Assembly: GCA_038251405.1 (NCBI GenBank)
Contig: JBBSBH010000009.1
Location: 1 to 64,000 of the forward strand
DNA: 64,000 bases
Direction: 5' to 3'
Source of the DNA: JADJLQ01 sp038251405
Lineage (GTDB): Bacteria > Bacteroidota > Bacteroidia > Chitinophagales > Saprospiraceae
Under the pieces are notes generated by a model that did no database searches, was not told the DNA's origin, and saw only the letters and a program-made list of their open reading frames with translations. This document shows, in pieces, positions 8,020-16,464 of this stretch (positions are counted from its first letter, which is position 1; each line of letters begins with the position of its first letter). The position numbers and the translations under genes were made by a program.

Positions 8020-8562
8020 TTGAAAAAAAATTGGAGGAACGATAATAATACGGCGTACAAGTTAACTAACGTATTATTTATAATTTATTTGCTTGCATTA
8101 TTGTGGATTTTAGTATTTAAATTAGGTGTACGATTTTCTTATATGGGAAATCGGGGAGTAAACTTCATTCCGTTTAATGAACCTTTAATTTTAAATGGTA
8201 AAATCGATTTCGGTGAAATGATTTTGAACATACTGATTTTTGTACCGCTTGGTATATATGCAGGGGTTTTATTTGAAAAATGGACTATTGGAAAAAAAGT
8301 CTTCTTATTTTTCATAACTAGTTTTATGATTGAAGGGCTTCAATTTATTTTGAGCGTTGGGGCTTTTGATATTACGGATATAATTACTAATACCTTAGGG
8401 GGAATAATGGGATTAATACTATTTAAAGCAATTGAAAAAGTATTCAATAATCATCTCAAAGCACAAATATTTATAAACATAATTGCAGCAATAGGAACTG
8501 TCCTAATGACTTTAATCCTACTATTACTAAAATTGAATATGCTACCAATAAGATATCAATAA
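8020..8562 (+). CDS. VanZ-like family membrane protein
   Basis: A 180-residue integral membrane protein of the VanZ-like family. About four or five hydrophobic segments can be seen, near residues 13-33, 65-85, 91-112, 118-135 and 148-170. The family core RGVNFIPFNE (about residues 48-57), DFGEMILNILIFVPLGIYAG and the acidic DITDIITNTLGGIMG segment are clear. VanZ itself lowers teicoplanin sensitivity in enterococci; most family members have no known role. Translation probably starts at TTG 8020, since no ATG lies upstream in frame before a stop and the following MKKNW start fits a membrane protein. It is not operonic with the beta-lactamase 370 bp upstream. Confidence 0.82.
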   Translation: MKKNWRNDNNTAYKLTNVLFIIYLLALLWILVFKLGVRFSYMGNRGVNFIPFNEPLILNGKIDFGEMILNILIFVPLGIYAGVLFEKWTIGKKVFLFFITSFMIEGLQFILSVGAFDITDIITNTLGGIMGLILFKAIEKVFNNHLKAQIFINIIAAIGTVLMTLILLLLKLNMLPIRYQ

Positions 8563-8647
8563 TAATAATTTCCACGTATTGCAAATAAAATTGCATTCAG
8601 GATTTAAGTGCTTCAAATGAATTTTCTTTCCAACTAACTTCTCATTG

Positions 8648-9117
8648 AATGCAGTAACAGAACAGGAATTGGCAATTTTTGATTCATTGGATAAGTGTCA
8701 GCTGTATGACCCCCTGTTTATCAAGACTTATTAATGAATAAATTGTCCACACAAAATGTATGCCGTATATTCTTTGAAAATTGGCCTGAGCCACTGATGA
8801 GAGCATTCAAAAAAGCAAATCACTCCATATATATACATATGCAAGGAGTTGATGAATTTCATGTTACAGGCAATTTCGAAGATTGGTAAATGCGGGATAG
8901 ACTACCCCATATTAAAGCACCCAAAATTGTACTCGGAGGTATGTTTGATGAATGAACTCCGCAGACATGAAAAAAGAAGGACAACTAATTCCAAACAGCC
9001 GTACTTATCTGTGTCCCATCGGAGGCCACCTAAACCGATAAGTTTGCTGATGGTAGTGATGATACGGCCAAGTATAATGGAAATAGTATCTTTATAGTAA
9101 TGTTATTTAAGGGGTAA
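8648..9117 (+). pseudogene. Proline iminopeptidase pseudogene (3' half)
   Basis: Reading across frames gives a recognisable C-terminal half of a proline iminopeptidase (peptidase S33, alpha/beta hydrolase). The pieces are AVTEQELAIFDSLDK, then WPEPLMRAFKKANHSIYIHM, QGVDEFHVTGNFEDW, a TAA, RLPHIKAPKIVLGGMFDE, a frameshift near 8950, MNSADMKKEGQLIPNSR and CPIGGHL (catalytic His region), and after another shift ADGSDDTAKYNG. The catalytic Asp (in GMFDE) and His regions are still visible, but at least one stop and two or more frameshifts destroy the gene. The 5' half with the nucleophile serine is absent. Confidence 0.8.
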
Positions 9118-9197
9118 GTCAAAAATCGAAATTTAAGAACATATCTTAAATTATATTAATAATATATTTTTTAATCACTCACCTAAATCTTTATGCT

Positions 9198-9914
9198 ATG
9201 GAAGAGAAATTTAATTTCATCTGGATGTTCAGCCGAAAAATCGAATTGTTATTGTTGATTGTTTGCAGCGTACTTCTTTTTTCTGGTTGTAGTTCCTCCA
9301 CCGTATTGCTTGCCAATTTTAAAAACGATAATATCGGATCACCACCTGCTTCCACACAACCTGTAGGAACCCTGACAGTAAATCCTGGCAGTGGTTTAAT
9401 CACTGTCGTTTCTGCACCACCAACCGGTCCCCAGAATGCGAATAAATGGGCTCTAATCACTCACCCTGCTCAACCTGCTGCTGAGACTGAGCTTATAGGA
9501 AACTTTACTAAATGGGGTCTGGGATCGTATGGATTATTGGCCAGCATTCATATTCCATCCAATTCCGGTGTCGTATCCGTACAATTCGAAGCAGCGAATC
9601 CCCTGGGGAGCTTTATGCACCTGGATTTTATGCCTGAAGGGGATGTGCGTATTGATGATAATAATAACGTGAGGTTTGGCACTTATCCAAAGGATGCCAA
9701 TTTTGTGCTCAGTGTAAAACTGAATATCACTAAGGATTCTGCCATAGTGGAAACTACTTTATTAGGTGCAGGTGCCTCCGGTAATAAGACGGTATCGGTA
9801 AACCCTTTGTTTATGCCTGCAGCAAAACAATTCGGGAAATGTAAATTCTGGATAGGTTTTCAACATAATTCGAGCTTTTTCGTGGATGATATCGTAGTGA
9901 CCAAGAAAAAATAA
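9198..9914 (+). CDS. Hypothetical lipoprotein, beta-sandwich-like
   Basis: A 238-residue lipoprotein with a long hydrophobic signal and a lipobox ending LLFSGC (Cys31); ATG 9225 is an alternative start that would shorten the N-terminus by nine residues. The mature part is rich in beta-strand patterns and Asn/Gly turns (VSVQFEAANPLGSFMHLDF, DNNNVRFGTY) and ends with FFVDDIVVTKKK, as seen in concanavalin-like or carbohydrate-binding sandwich domains. I do not recognise the family. It is transcribed alone and convergent with gcvT. An outer-membrane or periplasmic location is inferred from the lipobox. Confidence 0.65.
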   Translation: MEEKFNFIWMFSRKIELLLLIVCSVLLFSGCSSSTVLLANFKNDNIGSPPASTQPVGTLTVNPGSGLITVVSAPPTGPQNANKWALITHPAQPAAETELIGNFTKWGLGSYGLLASIHIPSNSGVVSVQFEAANPLGSFMHLDFMPEGDVRIDDNNNVRFGTYPKDANFVLSVKLNITKDSAIVETTLLGAGASGNKTVSVNPLFMPAAKQFGKCKFWIGFQHNSSFFVDDIVVTKKK

Positions 9915-10299
9915 ATAATCAGACCGCATGATCATCGGATAAAATCATCATTCAAAATAAATTAACTGAGCAAAAGTTGAAAGACTTCGATAATAATGGC
10001 TTGAGTGGATTTATTTAATAGAAATAGATGAATACGTAATTTGCTGCATGGGTCCTTTTTAATAAAGTTCGTATTTTGACAATACAAAAAATTATGGAGT
10101 TGTGAGGTGGCTCTTTTTGCAAAACACAAAATTAAATCCCATCCCTGCACATGAAAATCACCTGAGATTAGGTTGCAGGGGGGCATGGACCCGATTTTTG
10201 CGATAACTATATTGATGCCGAGATAAATGAATTTATGGAAGGTGATGGTGGATGGCTCATTCTCAAAGGATACAGACTGGAATTAGTTTCTACAGTACT
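9915..10299. other. Intergenic stretch, possibly decayed coding DNA
   Basis: No intact gene is visible between the lipoprotein and the 3' end of gcvT. A plus-strand frame from about 10204 reads like protein (NYIDAEINEFMEGDGG, then LELVSTVLYKKG) but has no start codon and runs into gcvT antisense. It could be the tail of a lost gene; I cannot name it. Confidence 0.35.
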
Positions 10300-11403
10300 T
10301 TATAAAAAAGGCATTTTCACTACCTCACTTTCTAATAATTTTTCACCTGCTTTGATCTGGATTTTGTTTCCGAGGGTAGCGTATTCTGCATATACATAAC
10401 CCATACCTATAGGATATCCAAGTGATGGAGATGCAGTGCCCGAGGTGACACTTCCTATGATTTTACCATCCATACCCAGTATGGGATAATGTTGGCGAGG
10501 TACTCTTCTATCATTTACTTTAAACCCGACCAATCTTTTGGCCGTACCTGACTCCTTTTGTTTCCTGAAAATCTCTGATGACGAAAATGGGCCTTTATTC
10601 AATTTGGTGATCCATCCCAGCCCAGCCTCCAGGGGTGAGGTAGAATCATCTATATCATGACCGTATAAGCAAAATCCTTTCTCCAACCTCAGGGTATCGC
10701 GCGCACCTAAGCCTATTGGTTGAATGTCATATTCTGCCCCTGCGGCAAAGATTTTGTTCCACATTTCCACCGCATACTTTTCATCAAAATACAATTCATA
10801 ACCGCCTGATCCGGTATATCCTGTGGCGCTGATCAATATATTATCAATTCCTGCAAAAATTCCTTTAGTGAAGGTATAATATGATAAAGTCTCCAGAGGA
10901 ATATCAGTAAGTGATTGTAAAGCTTTTGAAGCTAATGGCCCTTGTATCGCAAGCAATGCCGTATGATCTGAAATGTCTATAAGTTTAGTATCGTAAGTAT
11001 TATGTTGATTGATCCAGTTCCAATCTTTTTCGATATTTCCTGCATTTACCACCAGCATATATGCCTGCTCACCTGCAGTACATTGATCTTCGGTCAACCG
11101 ATATACCAAAAGGTCATCAACGATACCACCGTGATCATTGGGCATGCAACTATACTGAGCTTGACCAATTTCCAATTTAGAAGCATCATTAGTAGTGATC
11201 GCTTGTATCAGATCCAAAGCTTGCATACCTCGTACAATGAATTCTCCCATGTGGGAAACATCGAATACACCCACTTTAGACCTTACTTGTAAATGTTCTA
11301 CAGTAATCCCTTTGGGATAATAGATGGGCATATTAAAGCCTGCGAATTCAGCCATACGAGCACCTAAGACTTTATGAGTAGCAGCCAATGCGAGTTCTTT
11401 CAT
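10300..11403 (-). CDS. gcvT: Aminomethyltransferase, glycine cleavage system T protein
   Basis: A 367-residue T protein, normal length for the family. It transfers the methylene group from aminomethyl-lipoyl H protein to tetrahydrofolate, releasing ammonia. Characteristic segments are the N-terminal MAEFAGFNMPIYYPKGI, GVFDVSHMGEF (about residues 46-56), ATGYTGSGGYELYF (tetrahydrofolate-site region, about 193-206), GLGARDTLRLEKG with the conserved Asp, and the C-terminal barrel with VTSGTASPSLGYPIGMGYV. Neither gcvH nor gcvP is nearby, as is common in Bacteroidota. Its first codons and upstream region recur 13 kb away at 24396-24467, which makes its 5' end a possible island boundary. Confidence 0.96.
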   Translation of the reverse strand: MKELALAATHKVLGARMAEFAGFNMPIYYPKGITVEHLQVRSKVGVFDVSHMGEFIVRGMQALDLIQAITTNDASKLEIGQAQYSCMPNDHGGIVDDLLVYRLTEDQCTAGEQAYMLVVNAGNIEKDWNWINQHNTYDTKLIDISDHTALLAIQGPLASKALQSLTDIPLETLSYYTFTKGIFAGIDNILISATGYTGSGGYELYFDEKYAVEMWNKIFAAGAEYDIQPIGLGARDTLRLEKGFCLYGHDIDDSTSPLEAGLGWITKLNKGPFSSSEIFRKQKESGTAKRLVGFKVNDRRVPRQHYPILGMDGKIIGSVTSGTASPSLGYPIGMGYVYAEYATLGNKIQIKAGEKLLESEVVKMPFL

Positions 11404-11449
11404 TTAAAATAAATAGTTATTGGGCAAATATCGCAAATAAATGGATGGA
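11378..11449 (-). repeat. 72-bp direct repeat, left copy (gcvT 5' end and upstream region)
   Basis: The segment spans the first nine codons of gcvT and 46 bp upstream. It aligns without gaps to 24396-24467, with seven mismatches; the outer 33 bp are identical. Both copies have the same orientation and enclose about 13 kb that includes the SusC/SusD locus. Confidence 0.85.
11425..11432 (-). promoter_or_regulatory. Possible -7 box of gcvT
   Basis: On the minus strand the bases read GATATTTG, a 7/8 match to the Bacteroidota -7 consensus TAnnTTTG, about 20 bp upstream of the gcvT ATG. The box lies in the perfectly repeated part of the 72-bp repeat. No experiment supports it, and the -33 element is unclear. 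Confidence 0.35.
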
Positions 11450-11554
11450 ATAATTTGTTTACAGTTAATAAACTCCACAGAAAACGGAGCTTAACCACAT
11501 AATTCTTTTCGAATTCGATCTAAAGTAATGTTGTCTTTGTAAATTCTATTTTAA

Positions 11555-11701
11555 ATGGAATACGAAGGCTTTCCTATTCGACTGCCAGCATATGCCCGGT
11601 TTGACGGGTATCTAAATAGCAAGTTAGCCATTCATGGGTATATATATGCTTCAGGTTTTTATTTAGATAGTAAAACACCTTTTTCTACCTGCTATCTTTA
11701 A
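11555..11701 (+). CDS. Small ORF upstream of susC, 48 residues
   Basis: An ATG-started frame of 48 codons (MEYEGFPIRLPAYARFDGYL ... ending FSTCYL) lies in the 470-bp gap between gcvT and the SusC gene, in the same direction as SusC. It has an aromatic-rich composition and no recognisable domain or leader. It could be a small leader-type ORF or chance. The rest of the gap contains no other frame worth noting apart from the palindrome just before susC. Confidence 0.25.
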   Translation: MEYEGFPIRLPAYARFDGYLNSKLAIHGYIYASGFYLDSKTPFSTCYL

Positions 11702-11824
11702 GCTGCATTTGACCGGCAAAGAAACGAGCCTCGAGTTGTTATGGGGGGCTAAACCGTTGCAAGTATTTTTTTTAGCATGGAGCAATTGCTTTTCTCTCCT
11801 TTTAAATAAATAAAAGCTATTCTA

Positions 11825-11849
11825 TTATTTAAAGATTACCTTTAAATAA
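11825..11849 (+). promoter_or_regulatory. Perfect inverted repeat upstream of susC
   Basis: TTATTTAAAG, a 5-bp spacer ATTAC and CTTTAAATAA form a perfect 10-bp inverted repeat ending 23 bp before the SusC ATG. It is A+T-rich and not followed by a T-run on the plus strand, so it fits an operator or a 5'-UTR hairpin better than a terminator. The regulator is not encoded nearby. Confidence 0.5.
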
Positions 11850-11872
11850 GCGGAAAAAAACCGTTCTTTGAC

Positions 11873-14800
11873 ATGAGACTAAATTCTACTGGATTTGCCA
11901 GACTGCATACCCGTGATTTTAGCTCTTCTATTAAATCAAGTTTGGTACTGATTGTTATCACTTTTTTCACTTTAAACATTGGAGCACAAAAATTATCTAT
12001 CACTGGGATTGTCACTTCTGAGGACGGTCCGGTAATAGGTGCCTCCATCAGTCAAAAAGGAACTAATCTTGGAGTAATTACTAATACTGAGGGTATATTC
12101 AATATTGAAGTCAGTGATGGGACTGCGATTCTTGCCGTAAGTTACATTGGATTAAAGTCAATGGAAGTACCTGTCAATGGTCAATCTAATCTTTCCATCT
12201 TTATGGAGGCAGATATCACTCGATTGCAAGATGTGATTATTACCGGATATAAAAAAGAAATAAGATCAGATGTATCCACTGCTATTACTTCAATCAAGTC
12301 AAAAAACATAGAACAGCTTATCGTACTAGGTATAGATCAGACATTACAAGGTCAGGCGCCCGGTGTAATGGTTACACAGGTATCTGGAGCACCTGGTGAT
12401 GATATAGCAGTTAGGATACGAGGAGCAGGTACACTGGGGAATAATAATCCATTATACATCATAGATGGGGTGCCGACTACTGGAAATATTAATATGTTTT
12501 CTATTGGTGACATCGAATCTATAGAGATATTAAAAGATGGTGCAGCCGCTGCAATCTATGGTGCCAGAGCAGCAAATGGCGTCGTAGTGATCACCTCCAA
12601 GCGTGGTAAATCAGGCAACGCGAAATTTAGTTTTGATGCCTACCTTGGGACACAAACTGCTGTCAACTTACCTCAACTATTAAATGCTAAGGATTATCTC
12701 ACCATACGGAATGAAGCCATCATCAATGCCAATACACTAAGAGATCCCATAAGACAAATCAGTATCTACAATCCTAACATACTGGATACGTTACCGGATA
12801 ATAATTGGTTGGATAAAGTATTTCGTAATGCTCCTATAAAACATTATGCTTTGTCAGGCATGGGAGGTAGTGAAAACGGTAATTTTTACCTTTCTGCTGA
12901 ATATCAAACTCAAGAGGGAGTATTCAAAGGCCAGGGATTCGATAAGTACCAATTGAGATTCAATGGAGATATCAAAAATAAATTTTTCAAAGTTGGTAAT
13001 AATTTTTCCTTTTCACATACCAATCAAAAAAAAATTGGTTCCACAGGAGATGGATTCGGACCGGGTAATTCTCCCAGTGGCATAAGATATGCTTTAATAG
13101 CTGCACCAATAGTTCCTGAAAAATATGCTGATGGCAGTAATCTCAATGTCACATCAGAACTGGGTGATCCTACTTTATTTGGTGATGGCAATCCCAACCC
13201 ATTAGTATTCATAGACAATACGGATTGGACTATTAAAAGATACAGAGTATTTGGAAATATATTTGCGGAGTTTAATCCCATTAAAGCATTGCAGATTCGA
13301 ACGAGTCTAGGAGGTGATCTTTTATTCGAAAAGGAATCCCAATTCAAGGAAAGATTATCAAATGCTATTTACAATCCAACCTCCTTGAATGAAGGAAGAG
13401 TATTCAATCAAACATTAATATGGAATAATACGGCTGATTTTAGCCAGACCTATGGAAAGCATCGTATTTCCGGTTTATTAGGAATGGAAGCAATTCAAAA
13501 CCATACCGATTATTTGGGTGCATCAGCTAATAATTTCCGTCGAACAGATCCTCTCTTCCGATACATCAATGGCAGTCTTCCAGCAGAACTAGGGAATATA
13601 GGTGCATCTGGCCTGGCTACCGAATGGTCTTTGTTATCTTTCTTCGCTCAAGGAAACTATTCCTATGACAGCAGATATGTGGTAAGTGCGTCGGTGCGTC
13701 GTGATGGTTCGTCAAGATTTGGACCCAATAATCGCTGGGGAAATTTCCCTTCTGTGTCAGTCGCTTGGAATATTGGCAATGAGTCCTTCATGAAAAACAT
13801 ACAATTTGTATCTAGCCTAAAATTGCGAGCAAGCTGGGGAAAATTGGGTAACCAGGAAATAGGAATTTATCCTTATAGTTCATTAGTATCTACGGGTCAA
13901 CGAGTATATTCTTTTGGAGATAAAAGTGTGACCGGCGCTTCTATTGAAGAAACCGGTAATAGTAATGTAAAGTGGGAAACTACCACTCAAAAAAATATAG
14001 GATTAGATCTTAGCCTTTGGAAAGACAGACTTTCAATCGTGATGGATGCATTCGATAAGCGTACCGATGATGTGTTAGTACGGGTACCAATACCACAAGC
14101 CGGTGGATCAGGCCAGCCTCCGTATGTCAACGCAGGATCAGTGGATAATAAAGGTCTGGAATTTGGCCTTATCTATAAAAACAAAATCAAAGCAATTAAT
14201 TATACCATTGGTGCTAATATCTCATCCATCCATAATAATGTGATTAGTATAGCGAGTAGCGAACCTATATTGGGGGGATTTGGACTATCTGATGGACCAT
14301 TGACGCGCACAGAAGCCGGGTATCCTGTAGGTTCTTTTTATCTGTGGACAATGCAAGGGATATTTCAGACTCAAAATGAGATAGACAATAGTGCCTTTCA
14401 AACTGTGGATACCAGACCAGGGGATGTAAAGTTTGCTGATATTAATGGTGATCATAAGATAGATGATAAAGATCGGATGCACGTGGGAAGTCCGTTCCCA
14501 AAGTTTACCTATGGTGTAAGTGCAAACGCTTCCTGGAAAAACTTTGATTTCTCCTTGCTGGCTCAAGGCATTCAAGGCAATGATGTCTATTTTCTCTATG
14601 GCAACTTTGCATATGAAACCCAATCACGTGGGTTTAATTCGTATGAAGAAATACTCAATAGATGGACACCAACCAATACCAATACCAACATTCCTAAGGT
14701 AAGTATTGACGACCGCAATGGCAATCGTAGAGCATCCACGCGATGGCTGGAAGATGGGGCTTATTTCCGTATTCGCAATATCACCCTTGGTTATAATCTT

Positions 14801-15022
14801 CATGATATTTTAAAATTGAATGTCCTAGGAGCATGTAGAATATACGCTACAGCCCAAAATGCATTTACATGGACAAGATATTCAGGCCTTGATCCCGAAA
14901 TTCAAGCCAATACTAATGATACGCAAGGAACAGGAATATCATCAGATCTTGCGGTTGGCATCGACTGGGGTACTGTACCAGCACCCAGGACATTGATCAT
15001 TGGATTAAAACTTGATTTTTAA
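11873..15022 (+). CDS. SusC-like TonB-dependent outer membrane receptor
   Basis: A 1049-residue SusC/RagA-family receptor that imports oligosaccharides across the outer membrane with its SusD partner. In order: a signal peptide to about residue 38 (IGAQ), a carboxypeptidase-regulatory-like beta domain (about 40-125, SITGIVTSEDGPVIGAS), a plug with the SusC hallmarks GQAPGVMVTQVSGAPGDD and IYGARAANGVVVITSKRG (about 155-245), then the 22-strand barrel ending in an aromatic residue (LIIGLKLDF). A TonB box cannot be placed with certainty. SusD starts 2 bp after its stop, followed by two secreted LamG proteins, so this is the head of a polysaccharide-utilisation operon. The substrate cannot be deduced, because no classical GH family sits in the operon. 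Confidence 0.95.
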   Translation: MRLNSTGFARLHTRDFSSSIKSSLVLIVITFFTLNIGAQKLSITGIVTSEDGPVIGASISQKGTNLGVITNTEGIFNIEVSDGTAILAVSYIGLKSMEVPVNGQSNLSIFMEADITRLQDVIITGYKKEIRSDVSTAITSIKSKNIEQLIVLGIDQTLQGQAPGVMVTQVSGAPGDDIAVRIRGAGTLGNNNPLYIIDGVPTTGNINMFSIGDIESIEILKDGAAAAIYGARAANGVVVITSKRGKSGNAKFSFDAYLGTQTAVNLPQLLNAKDYLTIRNEAIINANTLRDPIRQISIYNPNILDTLPDNNWLDKVFRNAPIKHYALSGMGGSENGNFYLSAEYQTQEGVFKGQGFDKYQLRFNGDIKNKFFKVGNNFSFSHTNQKKIGSTGDGFGPGNSPSGIRYALIAAPIVPEKYADGSNLNVTSELGDPTLFGDGNPNPLVFIDNTDWTIKRYRVFGNIFAEFNPIKALQIRTSLGGDLLFEKESQFKERLSNAIYNPTSLNEGRVFNQTLIWNNTADFSQTYGKHRISGLLGMEAIQNHTDYLGASANNFRRTDPLFRYINGSLPAELGNIGASGLATEWSLLSFFAQGNYSYDSRYVVSASVRRDGSSRFGPNNRWGNFPSVSVAWNIGNESFMKNIQFVSSLKLRASWGKLGNQEIGIYPYSSLVSTGQRVYSFGDKSVTGASIEETGNSNVKWETTTQKNIGLDLSLWKDRLSIVMDAFDKRTDDVLVRVPIPQAGGSGQPPYVNAGSVDNKGLEFGLIYKNKIKAINYTIGANISSIHNNVISIASSEPILGGFGLSDGPLTRTEAGYPVGSFYLWTMQGIFQTQNEIDNSAFQTVDTRPGDVKFADINGDHKIDDKDRMHVGSPFPKFTYGVSANASWKNFDFSLLAQGIQGNDVYFLYGNFAYETQSRGFNSYEEILNRWTPTNTNTNIPKVSIDDRNGNRRASTRWLEDGAYFRIRNITLGYNLHDILKLNVLGACRIYATAQNAFTWTRYSGLDPEIQANTNDTQGTGISSDLAVGIDWGTVPAPRTLIIGLKLDF

Positions 15023-15024
15023 AA

Positions 15025-16464
15025 ATGAAGAGATCAATCAAAATATATTGTCGGATTTTAATCTTGCTGATAGCCTCTGCATGTAATAGTATTTTAGATA
15101 AAGAACCAATTGCTACACTAGATGCAGGATCATTTTTTCAGACTGAAGCAGATGCCATTCAAGCAGTCAATGCAGCCTATAAGCCACTTACTTTTTCCAA
15201 TGACAATAATAATTTTTATTGGGCTTTCGGCGTGCTTGCTGGCGATGAAGCTATTACGGGGGGTGATGGATCAAGGGCTGGTTTAGTAGAGATCGATGCA
15301 CTTACACATACTCCAAGAACACAAGAGATCAATGATTTTTGGAAGCTTCAATACAGTGGTATTACACAATGCAATCTCGTATTGGATAAAATAAAACTCA
15401 TTTCGTTCAACGCCATATCACAAAAGCACATTACAGGTGAAGCCCTGTTCTTGCGCTCATACTATTATTTTTTATTGACTCAGGTATTTGGTGATGTGCC
15501 CTTGTTTACTACTATATTACCACCGGATCAATTGAGGACACCACGTACTCCTGTTGCTGATATCTATTTGCAATTGCTTATTGATTGTGATCGCGCTGCT
15601 GATCTTTTACCTGATTTACAACCAACCAGTGAAACCGGCAGAGCTACTAAAGGTGCTGCACTCGCTTTGGCCGCAAAAGTATGCCTCTATCAAAAGAATT
15701 GGAATAAGGTTATTGAATATATCTCCAGGATTAAAGCATTAAATGTTTATGCTTTGGTGCCTCACTACGAAGATAATTTTGGTAAGAAGACTCAAAATAA
15801 TAGTGAGTCCGTATGGGAAATTCAACACACCAATCTCGAACTGGGCATTGGTAATAGCTTGAATCAATGGTGGTACTCAAAAAAAATTACGGGAGGCTAT
15901 GGATTTGCTGAAGCTACAGATGCTTTGGTTAAAGTTTATGAAAATGATGATCCTCGCCGTAAGTATACAATTGTGATGAAAGATGAAGATTATTTTGGTG
16001 TCGAATATAAGAACTCATTTTCATCTACTCATTATAGTGTAAGGAAATACTTACAAGCCGATAGCACAGTTACTCAAAAAGCAGATGGCGATATTAATTA
16101 TACAGCTATCCGATATGCAGAAGTCTTGTTGTGGGAAGCAGAAGCACTAGCAGAATCGGGTAAAGTAACTGAAGCACAAATACCTCTTGAAATCGTACGG
16201 GCACGGGCACGAGGGCAGGCTGTTAATCCACTTACTTCTTTACCCAAAATCAATACTACAGATAAAAAGACCATGATCGACGCCATCAGACATGAAAGAC
16301 AGGTAGAATTAGGTTTTGAGATGCACCGGTTTTTTGATTTAGTACGTTGGGGCTTAGCCGCCCAAGCTATACCTGAATTTAAAATTGGAAAAAATGAAGT
16401 GTTTCCAATACCTCAAACAGAAATTGATTTGAATCCTAACCTTCGCCAAAATGTTAACTATTGA
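15025..16464 (+). CDS. SusD/RagB-like glycan-binding lipoprotein
   Basis: A 479-residue SusD-family surface lipoprotein that lids the SusC barrel and captures glycan. The lipobox ends LLIASAC (Cys20). TPR-type helices follow (WKLQYSGITQCNLVLDKI, GEALFLRSYYYFLLTQVFGDVPLFT), then the family C-terminus with YTAIRYAEVLLWEAEALAESG, IRHERQVELGFEMHRFFDLVRWG and the PIPQTEIDLNPNLRQN ending. The spacing of 2 bp to susC and the 4-bp overlap with the next gene indicate one transcript with translational coupling. Length is a little short of the typical 500-600 residues but all landmark segments are present. Confidence 0.95.
   Translation: MKRSIKIYCRILILLIASACNSILDKEPIATLDAGSFFQTEADAIQAVNAAYKPLTFSNDNNNFYWAFGVLAGDEAITGGDGSRAGLVEIDALTHTPRTQEINDFWKLQYSGITQCNLVLDKIKLISFNAISQKHITGEALFLRSYYYFLLTQVFGDVPLFTTILPPDQLRTPRTPVADIYLQLLIDCDRAADLLPDLQPTSETGRATKGAALALAAKVCLYQKNWNKVIEYISRIKALNVYALVPHYEDNFGKKTQNNSESVWEIQHTNLELGIGNSLNQWWYSKKITGGYGFAEATDALVKVYENDDPRRKYTIVMKDEDYFGVEYKNSFSSTHYSVRKYLQADSTVTQKADGDINYTAIRYAEVLLWEAEALAESGKVTEAQIPLEIVRARARGQAVNPLTSLPKINTTDKKTMIDAIRHERQVELGFEMHRFFDLVRWGLAAQAIPEFKIGKNEVFPIPQTEIDLNPNLRQNVNY

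Noticed and set aside
9962..10186. Minus-strand frame between the lipoprotein and gcvT
   Set aside because: No domain, no leader, atypical composition and no conservation argument; regarded as intergenic.
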